Positions 22,380 to 31,365 of a stretch of DNA of 64,000 bases are shown here, in pieces (position 1 is the first letter of the stretch; each line of letters begins with the position of its first letter). The DNA lies in the NCBI GenBank assembly GCA_034336665.1, contig CM067564.1, positions 42,484,975-42,548,974 on the forward strand. Reading direction: 5' to 3'. The stretch is from Luscinia megarhynchos (taxonomy: Eukaryota > Chordata > Aves > Passeriformes > Turdidae). The position numbers were made by a program, and so were the translations under genes. The notes beneath the pieces were generated by a model. That model was not told where the DNA came from and searched no databases. It worked only from the letters and a program-made list of their open reading frames with translations.

Positions 22380-23340
22380 CTGAGCTGGGGACACCCCGTG
22401 CTCTGGGGACATCCCTGTGCCATGGGGACATCCCTGTGCCGTGGGGACATCCCTGTTGCTGCTGTGGGGACATCCCTGGGCTGTGGGGACATCCCTGACT
22501 GTGCTGTGGGGACATCCCTGATCCTGCTCTGGTGACATCCCTATTCCTCCTGTGGAGACATCCCTGTTCCTGCTGTGGGGACATCCCCGACCCTCCTGTG
22601 GGGATATCCCTGTTCCTGCTGAGGTGACATCTCTGTTCCTGCTGTGGTGACATCCCTGAACCTGCTGTGGTGACATCTCTGTTCCTGCTGTGGTGACATC
22701 CCTGTTCCTGCTGAGGTGACATCTCTGTTCCTGCTGTGGGGATATCCCTGTTCCTGCTGAGGTGACATCCCTGTTCCTGCTGTGGGGACATCCCTGTGCC
22801 ATGGTGACACCCCTGACCATCCTGTGGGGACATCCCTGACCATCCCGTGGTGACATCTCTGCTCCTACTGTGGGGACATCCCTGTTCCTGCTGTGGTGAC
22901 ATCCTTGTGCTGTGGTGACATCCCTGACCCTGGTGTGGTGACATCCCTGTTCCTGCTGTGGGGACCCCCTGACCCTCCTGTGGTGACACCCCTGTTGCTG
23001 CTGTGGGGACCCCCTGTGCCGTGGTGACACCCCGTGCCCTGGTGACACCCCGTGCCGTGGGGACACCCCTGACCCTCCTGTGGTGACACCCCTGTTGCTG
23101 CTGTGGGGACATCCCTGTGCCGTGGTGACACCCCGTGCCGTGGTGACACCCCGTGCCCTGGTGACACCCCGTGCCGTGGGGACCCCCCCGTGCCTCCTGT
23201 GGTGACACCCCTGTGCCGTGGTGACACCCCGTGCCGTGGTGACACCCCTGTGCCCTGGTGACACCCCGTGCCGTGGGGACCCCCCGTGCCGTGGTGACAC
23301 CCCTGTGCCGTGGTGACACCCCGTGCCGTGGGGACCCCCT
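22380..23340. repeat. ~18-20 bp minisatellite in acrosin-like copy B intron 2
   Basis: Units GGGGACATCCCTGTTCCTGC and GTGGTGACACCCCGTGCC cover almost the whole intron. Confidence 0.95.
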
Positions 23341-23804
23341 CCCTGCCCGTCCCTACCTGACCTCGATGAAGCACCGCGCCACCGACAGCACCCACTGGGG
23401 GTGGATCAGCGCCCCGGTGCACATGTGCCACGTGCCGTTCTCCATGGTGGCGCGGATGCTGACGATGCCGGGCCAGCTCCCCGAGGGGACACCGGGGCCA
23501 TCCTTGCCAGCAGAGGCGCCACCAGAGGAGCCCAAAGCCCCCGAGCCACCGTCCGAGGGGCTGTAGTCGGGGACCAGCGAGCTGTGGTCGAAAGCCAGGG
23601 GCCGGAGCCCGCAGGTGCCTCTGCAAGCACAGAGCCGCCACTGGGGGGACAGCAGGGACACAGAGCCCCAGGGGCTCTGCCAGGGACCCCCCTGCGAGCC
23701 CCCGACCCCCTCCCAGAGCCTGGGGCCACTGACCTGCAGGTGTCCCAGGTGGCCGCCACGGGCCGGGCCAGGGCCAGCAGCACGAGCAGCCCCAGCAGAG
23801 CCAT

Positions 23805-24581
23805 CGGTGCCAGCGCGAGGGGTGGCAGCGGCAGAACCCGGGTGTCACCTCTGGTGCCCGCAGGCCTGGCAGTGCCAGCGGGGCCACCGGGCTGGGGTGA
23901 TGTCACAGAGGGGCGGTTCCATGCGGGGGCAGGGCGGGTGGGGCAGCACAGAGCTGTGGAACCCTGGGGTGGTTTGGGGGGCAGGGAGGGATCCCGCTGT
24001 CCCAAATCCAGGGATCCCTCATCCTTTGGGATCCAGGGGGACAGCGGCGTGGGGCAGCTCAGAGGCAGGAGCTGGTGACACAGGGGACAGCCCTGGGTGG
24101 CAGCAGCAGCTCAGGTGGCACCTGCAGCAGCTCCACGGGACTCCCAGCTCCAGCTGTTCCCACTCCTGTCCCTCCCAGTGACTTTTCCAGGATTGGGACA
24201 CCTGAAGCTCTGCTGGGGGAAGCTGGGCTGGAGAAGTTTGTCCCTCTCCCCACCTGCCAGGCCCATCCTGCCCTCCCCTCCCTCCACACCTCCCTGGCTC
24301 CCCTTTGTCTGTCCCCAACCCCACTCACTTGTCCCACTCCTCCCAGATTGCCCCACCCTTGTTTTTTCCCAGGAGACTGAACTGGACAACGTGGATAACT
24401 GGGAACAGGAACAATTCTATTTCAAGATTAAGCCGGAATCACCATCAAGGTGGGCTCAGGGCAGAGTGTGGGCAGGGCACAGCAGCCCTGGGCACCCTGG
24501 CTGCCTTTGGCCCCACAGCCACAGCCCCAGCTGGGACTGCTGGAAATCCTCTGCAGCCAGAACGGGATCTGCTCCCCTTCC
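23805..24581 (-). promoter_or_regulatory. Spacer between copies B and C: copy B promoter side and copy C 3' flank
   Basis: The CRE-like octamer TGATGTCA is at 23898-23905, 94 nt upstream of the copy B start, followed by the GGGGCGGTTCCATGCGGGG block shared with copy A. The 3'-flank repeat of the unit lies at about 24050-24200. The rest, to 24581, shows noncoding sequence resembling the 19.65-20.44 kb stretch. Confidence 0.6.
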
Positions 24582-25149
24582 TCATCCATATATTTTGTCC
24601 TTTAGGAACACCAGGAACTCCTGCAGAGTCCTGAAGAACCTCAGCAGGATGTCTTTGGTGAATGAAACTGTGATGGACGTGTCCAGTTCCACTTCTGGTG
24701 CCTCTATGATCACAGTCGGGATCAGGGGTGGGGTCAGGCTTGGGATCAGCGCTGGCTCTGTTGGTTTCAGGGCTGGCATCAATCCCAGCTGGGCTTGGAT
24801 CCATCCATGGAAGTGCTGGGTGGACGTGAACAGCCCGGGGCGCTTTTTCCCGGCGCAGCCTCGGCCCCAGCTGGCCAGTCCCACCAGCCAGAAGTAGTCA
24901 CCGTCGTTGTCCTTGCACACCAGGGGGCCCCCGATGTCCCCCTGGGCCGGGAGAGAGGGGTCAGGGGCTGCTCCAGGGTCACAGCCACACCTCGGGGGCA
25001 CAGGGGACACTGGGAGGAACTTGGGGACAGGGGGACAGCAGGACAGGGATCCAGGGGTGGGGAGTGGCAGCCCTGGGACAGGGGACAGGGATCCGTGGGT
25101 GGGCAAGGGAAGGGCAACAGGGGATAAAGGACGGGGGGGGACAAGCTGA

Positions 25150-25330
25150 GGCTGTGGGGTCCCTGTGCTGGGTGTGAGGGTCCCAGGGCCGTGTCTGGGC
25201 TCCCAGGGCCGTGTTGGGGTCCCTGTGCCGGCTCTGGGCTCCCAGGGCCGTGTTGGGGTCCCAGGGCCGTGTTGGGGTCCCTGTGCCGGCTCTGGGCTCC
25301 CAGGGCCGTGTTGGGGTCCCTGTGCCCAGC
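25150..25330. repeat. Minisatellite in acrosin-like copy C intron 4
   Basis: Short version of the GGGCTCCCAGGGCCGTGTT array seen in copies A and B. Confidence 0.92.
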
Positions 25331-25554
25331 CCGTGCCCAGCCGCACCTGGCAGGTGTCGATGCCGCCCCGCGGGTACCCCGCGCACAGGTCCTGGGGGTG
25401 CACGGCCCCCCCGTACCAGCGGCTGCTGTTGCACAGCTGGGCGTCCATCAGCCGCACCTTGGCCTCCTGCAGCACCAGCCGTGGGCTGGGGGCTGCGGGC
25501 ACAGGGGGCACGGGGGGCACCGGGGGGCACTGAGCACCCGGCCCTGCGCTACAG

Positions 25555-25912
25555 CCACAGAGCCCCCAGAGCCCCCCAGGGCTCCAGAGCCCCCCAGAGC
25601 CCCCAGAGCCCCCAGAGCCCCCCAGAACCCCAGCCCCAGAGCCCCCAGAGCCCCCCAGAGCCCCCAGAGCCCCCAGAGCTCCCCCAGACCCCCATAGCCC
25701 CATAGCCCCAAGAACCCCCAGAGCTCCCAGAGCCCCAGAACCCCCGGAAACCCCTAGAGCCCCCCAGAACCCCCCAGAGCCCCCAGAACCCCCAGAGCCC
25801 CCCAGAGCTCCCCCATAGCCCCCAGAGCCCCCAGATCCCCCCAGAGCCTCCAGAGCCCCCAAAGCCCCAGAGCCCCCAGAGCCCCCCAGAGCCCCCCAGA
25901 GCCCCGGTTCCG
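25555..25912. repeat. CCCCCAGAG minisatellite in acrosin-like copy C intron 3
   Basis: AGAGCCCCC nonamers with CATAGCCCC variants, as in copy A intron 3. Copy B intron 3 (21908-22046) lacks it. Confidence 0.95.
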
Positions 25913-26264
25913 GGCTCAGCCCCCGGCACTGACCGCTGGCCGGGGTGGCTCTCCAGCCCACGCCATGTAGCAGGTTTTGAGCTCGGGCACCGCCACGGAG
26001 CCGTCGGGCACACAGCCCAGCTGGATGTAGTCGCTGCACTCCACGGGCTGCTCCAGCTCCAGCAGGGCGATGTTGTTCATGGCCGTGGCCGCCACGTAGT
26101 CCGGGTGCAGCAGGATCCTCTGGACGTGCCTGACCACGGCGTTGGGGCCCGGCTCACCCAGGTCTATGGCCCCGAGCACCACCTCGTAAATGGAGGCGTC
26201 CCTGGGGAGCAGAGGGGTCACGGGGAGCAGAGCCACGGGGCGGGACGGCCCAGCAGCTGCCCGT

Positions 26265-27170
26265 GCTGAGGGGACATCCCTGACCGTGCTGAGGGGACAC
26301 CCTGACCCTGCTGTGGGGACACCCCTGTTCCTGCTGTGGGACACCCCTGTGCTGTGGGGACACCCCTGACCGTGCTGAGGGGACACCCCTGACCGTGCTG
26401 AGGGGACACCGGGACCCTGCTGTGGGGACATCCCTTACCCTGCTGAGGGGACAGCCCTGACCGTGCTGAGGGGACAGCCCTGACCGTGCTGAGGGGACAC
26501 CCCTGATCCAGCTGTGGGGACATCCCTATTCCTGCTGTGGGGACACCCCTGTGCTGTGGGGACACCCCTGACCCTGCTGAGGGGACATCCCTGACCGTGC
26601 TGAGGGGACATCCCTGACCGTGCTGAGGGGACATCGCTGTTCCTCCTGTGGGGACACCCCTGTTCCTCCTGTGGGGACATCCCTGGCCCTGTTGGGGTCC
26701 CATCCCTGTCCCTGTTCTGGGGACGCCCCTAACTCTGATGTGGGGACATCCATGAACCTGCTTTGGGGACATCCCTGTCCCTGCTGGGGTCCCACCCCTG
26801 TCCCTTTGGGGTCCCACCCCTGTCCCTGCTGAGGGCACATCCCTGTCCCTTTGGGGTCTCACCCTTGTTCCTGTTGGGGTCTTGTCCCTGTCCCTTTGGG
26901 CTCCCATCCCTGTCTCTTTGGGGTCCCATCCCCTGTCTCTTTGGGGTCCCATCCCTGTCTCTTTGGGGTCCCATCCCTGTCCCTTTGGGGTCTTGTCCTT
27001 GTCCCTTTGGGGTCCCACCCCTGTCCCTTTGGGGTCCCACCTCTGTCCCTGCTGAGGGCACATCCCTGTCCCTTTGGGGTCCCACCCCTGTCCTTTTAGG
27101 GTCCCACCTCTGTCCCTTTGGGGTCTCACCCCTGTCCCTTTGTGCTCCCAGCCCTGTCCCTTTGGGTTCC
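26265..27170. repeat. Minisatellites in acrosin-like copy C intron 2
   Basis: GACCGTGCTGAGGGGACA-type 19-mers change at about 26690 into TCCCTTTGGGGTCCCACCCC units of about 21 bp. Confidence 0.95.
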
Positions 27171-27606
27171 CCCCCGTCGCTGCCGCTCCTTACCCCGACC
27201 TGAAGAAGCACCGCGCCGCCGTGAGCACCCAGCGGGGCTGGATCAGCACCCCCGCACACAAGTGCCACGTGCCGTTCTCCAGGGCGCTCTGGATGCCAAC
27301 CACGCCCGGCCAGGCGCCCGGGGGGACACCAGGACTGTCCCTGACGAGGGCGGTGACACGAGCAGAGCCCAAAGTCTCATAGTCCCCAACCAGCGAGCTG
27401 TGGTCAGAAGCCACGGGCCGGAGCCCGCAGGTGCCTCTGCAAGCACAGAGCCGTCACTGCCTGCCCGGGGACAGCGGGGACAGCCACCCCAGTGTCCCCC
27501 AGTGTGCCCCCAGTGTCCCCCAGTGCCCCCCTGACCTGCAGGTGTCCCAGGTGGCCGCCACGGGCCGGGCCAGGGCCAGCAGCACGAGCAGCCCCAGCAG
27601 AGCCAT

Positions 27607-27735
27607 CGGTGCCAGCGCGGGTGGCAGTGGCAGAACCCGGTGTCACCTCTGGTGGTGGCAGCGGCGCCACGGGCCGGGCTGATGTCACAGAGCCCTGGAA
27701 CCATGGAATGGCGGCACGTCCCAGATAAATCCGAA
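27607..27735 (-). promoter_or_regulatory. Copy C promoter region with CRE-like octamer
   Basis: TGATGTCA at 27680-27687 is 74 nt from the copy C start, the same spacing as copy A. Homology to the A and B upstream blocks ends near 27700, right at the edge of the AT-rich island, so the unit seems truncated here. Confidence 0.55.
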
Positions 27736-27739
27736 TTAA

Positions 27740-29995
27740 ACATAGAGGTAGCTGCAGCCATAAAGAATTAATCAGCGTTGATTATCGTGTTATCTTGTTG
27801 GTTCATTACATGTAGTTTATAATGTCTAAATATTTATTATATAAATAAATCTATTTTATATGCATGTAAATTATAAATATTTATTATATAAATATATATA
27901 TTTTATATGTATTTAAATTATAAATATTTATTATATAAATAAATTTATTTTACATGTATTTATTTTATAAATATTTATTATATAAATATATATATTTCAA
28001 TATATATATAAATTATAACTATTTATTGTATAAATAAATCAATATTATTTGTATTTAAATTATAAGTATTTATTATACAAATAAATCTATTTTATATGTA
28101 TTTATATTATATTTATTATATCAATAAATTTATTTTATATGTACTTAAATTATAAATATTTATTATATAAATAAATATATTTTATGTGTATTTAAATTAT
28201 AAGTATTTATTACATAAGTAAATCTATTTTATATGTATTTATATTATAAATATTACTTATATAAACAAATAAATAATTTTTTGCGTATTTATATTATAAA
28301 TATTTCTCATATAAATATATATTTTTTACAACATTTAAATTATAAATATTTCTTATATAAATAAATCTCTTTCATATGTACTTATATTATAAATATTTCT
28401 TATATAAATAAATCTATTTTATGCGTATTTAAATTATAAGTATTTCTTATACAAAGAAATCGATTTTATGTGTATTTAAACTATAAATATTTCTTATATA
28501 AATAATATAAATTTATTTTTATATAAATTATAAATATTTCTTGTATAAATAAGTCTATATTATGTGTATTTAAATTATAAGTATCTATTATATAAATAAA
28601 TCTATTTTATATGTATTCATATTATAAATATTTCTTTTATAAATTCATCTATTTTATATGCATTTAAATTTTAAGAATTTATTATATAAATATATATTTT
28701 ATATGTACTTATATTAGAAATATTTATTATATAAAGAAATGTATTTTATATATATTTATATTATAAATATTTATTATATAAATATGGAATAATCGTATTG
28801 GTGGTTACCTCACTGTAGCATTATGGTGTTAATTACCACTAATACGACTAAAAAACTTTATTAATCCATAATAATACTTATTTTGATGCAATAATATTAA
28901 TATATATTATTGCTAATAATTATGTAATGTCGTAATATCAATTATCAATAATAGCAATACCGATAATCAATAATGTCAATATATATTGATACAGTAATAT
29001 TGATGTAATAATAATATATATTATTTAAAATAATGTGTGTTAATTATATAATGTCATAGTATTAATATAGTATTTCTAATAATTCGTATTAATTATATAA
29101 TGTAAAAATAATAATATATTATTTCTAATAATTTTGTTAATTATATAATGTAACAATATTAATATATATTATTTCTAATAATTTTGTGTTAATTATATTA
29201 CTTTAGTCTTATTGCTCACAATATATTATTACCATTAGTTTCTATTTCCCACTAATATTTGTATTTTAATTATTAATGGCATGACTACATTAGGATTGCT
29301 ATAGAAATTTGTTCTTACTATTAATTTATTCTCTTCTTAATAACCTGTATTATTTCTACTAATATCCTTCTATTAATAAGCACTCTCAATACTACATTTT
29401 GATTAATAATAGCAATATAAATACTAATAATCTGTATTTTTACCAACACTTTTGGGATGTTACAGTTCAATTAATACTAATTATTACTAATGCTGCTTGG
29501 GTTTTCTATTACAATGGGACTGGGAAATAATGATCATTAGTAATGAGAGTAATTTATAGTAATTTTAAGAAATTTATGGAAACAAAGGCACCAATCCTGG
29601 TACTATGCGGAAAGAGATTTAATAGTGTTTTTTTCTATTTTAATGCTATTACATTACATTACATTACATTACATTACATTATATTATATTATATATTTTT
29701 GTATTTATTATGTACAAGTATTCTAATACATTATTTAAATTATTTATTTTCTATTGTGCTATATTATTTGTATTATACTCATCATACCATAATCCTATTT
29801 CTATTATTTTATTATTTATTATTATATCATATCAAGATGTCTATGTAATATATTAAGCCTATAACATAAAACGTGTAATTTTTTCCATATCCTTTATAAA
29901 ATATAAATTCATTTGCATTAATTATAAAGTCACACACACACTTTTAATACAATAAAACATAATTAACGTATGGACATCTCGTATGGAATACATTA
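27740..29995. repeat. AT-rich island with ~44 bp minisatellite
   Basis: About 2.25 kb of very AT-rich DNA with sharp edges against GC-rich DNA on both sides. From 27830 to 28790 it is an array of units like TATAAATATTTATTATATAA plus ATAAATCTATTTTATATGTA. From 28800 to 29950 it is less ordered TAATAT-rich sequence, with a clean (ATTAC)n run near 29646-29685. No gene is seen in it. Confidence 0.9.
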
Positions 29996-30034
29996 ATTAA
30001 AAACGGGATCGGACTTTTTCCTGTATTTCCTGCT

Positions 30035-30240
30035 CTGGGCGGGGATGGGCACAGCTGGCAGGGGCACAGCTGGACGGGGCACAGCTGGCAGGGGAACGAC
30101 TGAGTCACAGCTGGCAGGGGCACAGCTGGCAGGGGCACAGCCAGGTGAGTCACAGCTGGCAGGGGAACGACTGAGTCACAGCTGGCAGGGGCACAGCTGG
30201 ACGCGGCCCAGGCGGGCAGGGGCACAGCTGGATGAGCGCG
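30035..30240. repeat. CACAGCTGGCAGGGG minisatellite
   Basis: Units CAGCTGGCAGGGGCA and CAGCTGGCAGGGGAACGAC. Each carries an E-box-like CAGCTG, which is a feature of the repeat and not evidence of regulation. Confidence 0.93.
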
Positions 30241-30364
30241 GCACATCTGGCGGGGCTGAGCGCGGCACGGAGCCACGGTGAGGGGCCGGGACCGGGACCG
30301 GGACCGGGACCGGGGCGGGGGCGGGGGCTGCGGGGCTCCGAGCACCCGCGGGGGCCGGGGGGGG

Positions 30365-31205
30365 CTGCCCTACACCCACCGCCGCCCCTGCCCCAGAACT
30401 GCCCAGCCCCAAAATCCCCCCGCCCACTGCCCCAGAACTGCCCAGCCCCAAAAATCCCCCCCGCCCCACTGCCCCCCAGAACTGCCCCGTCCAGCCCCGC
30501 CCCAACCCCGCCCTGCCCCAGAACTGCCCCAGCCCCCAAAATCACCCCGCCCACTGCTCCATGAGTGCCCAGCCCCGGAATCCCCCCGCCCCAGAATCCC
30601 CCCGCCCACTGCCCCTATGAACTGCCCCAGCCCCCAAAAATCCCCCTGCCCCAGAACTGCCCCGCCCCATAACCCCCCAGCCCCAGAATCTCCCCGCCCA
30701 CTGCTCCATGAGTGTCCAGCCCCTGTCCCATCATCCCCAGCCCTATAACTGCCCAGCCCCATAACCCCCAGCCCCAAAATCTCCCCGCCCACTGCTCCCA
30801 TGAGTGTCCAGCCCCCTGCCCCATCATCCCCAGCCCTATAACTGCCCAGCCCCGGAATCCCCCAGCCCCAGAATCCTCCCGCCCACTGCTCCGTAAGTGC
30901 CCAGCCCCAGAATCCCCCCGCCCTATATCTGCCCAGCCCCGGAATTCTCCTGCTCCATAACTGCCCAGCCCCCCAGCCCCACAATCCCCCCGCCCACTCC
31001 TCCATGAGTGCCCAGCCCCCCAGACCCATAATCCCCCTGTCCTGTAATTGTCCAGCCCCTGCCCCAGAATCCCCCTGCCCTTTAACCGTCCAGCCCCTCA
31101 CCCCATATTCCCCTTCCCCATAGCCCCCTTGCGCTATAATCCCCCTGCCCCATAACCCACATCCCCAGAATCCCCCTGCCCCACAGCCCCCCTGCCCAGC
31201 CCCCC
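30365..31205. repeat. CCCCGCCCACTGCCCC minisatellite upstream of the Ig-domain gene
   Basis: Irregular units of CCCCGCCCACTGCTCCATGA and CTGCCCAGCCCCAAAATCC. It is C-rich on the + strand and ends about 160 bp before the start codon at 31366. Confidence 0.93.
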
Positions 31206-31365
31206 AGCCCCAAAACCCCCTCTTCTCACGCCGGCTGTGGGGGGTCCGTCCCTCCCTCGCCATGCCGGGGCTGTGTTTGGGGTGCCCCCAGGTTTTTGGG
31301 GTGCCCCGCCGTTGAGGGCGCCGTGCCCGCACCCCCAGCGCTGCCCGTCTCCGGATGCCGCCAGG

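Larger units (their letters stand above)
20443..23804 (-). pseudogene. Acrosin-like copy B, frameshifted twice
   Basis: Exons by alignment with copy A: 23804-23734, 23620-23357, 22312-22047, 21907-21773, 21007-20443. The exon 4 stretch GAVH is followed by an extra base at 21824 relative to copies A and C. In gene order the shifted frame reaches a stop early in exon 5. Exon 5 is 565 nt, one base over a multiple of three. The protease frame ([13 protein letters not shown]...HFHGWIQ) stops at about 20791, while the acidic tail runs in another frame. The tail has repeated EEAEEDIEE blocks and ends LLRFFGTLQEFLAFLKDKID. The triad is lost: R for His (VLSVARC), N for Asp (WNNIAVL), I for Ser (GDIGGP). 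It may be a pseudogene, or the indels may be assembly errors; the well-preserved acidic tail argues for recent damage. Confidence 0.8.
24582..27606 (-). pseudogene. Acrosin-like copy C, frameshift in exon 3
   Basis: Exons by alignment: 27606-27536, 27436-27194, 26201-25934, 25492-25347, 24941-24582. Exon 3 is 268 nt against 266 in A and B. Two extra bases near 25959-25961, after CYMA, replace the GWRATPAS frame and lead to a stop in exon 4. Exons 4 and 5 are otherwise open in the ancestral frame. Exon 5 is exactly 120 codons and ends FFRTLQEFLVFLKDKIYG. Catalytic positions are lost as in the other copies: R (VLTAARC), N (NNIALL), I (GDIGGP). An Ile/Pro/Glu linker replaces the Glu-rich tail of copy B. 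A sequencing error at the two-base insertion would restore a full-length protein, so the pseudogene status needs confirming. Confidence 0.78.

Noticed and set aside
20443..23319. 958-codon minus-strand frame ending in the acidic acrosin-like tail
   Set aside because: Upstream of the tail it reads intron repeats and the wrong frame of the protease exons; only the tail portion is real coding sequence.
27740..29995. AT-rich island considered as an origin or mitochondrial insert
   Set aside because: No mitochondrial gene sequence or tRNA was recognised and the first half is a nuclear-type 44-bp minisatellite; an origin role cannot be judged from composition.
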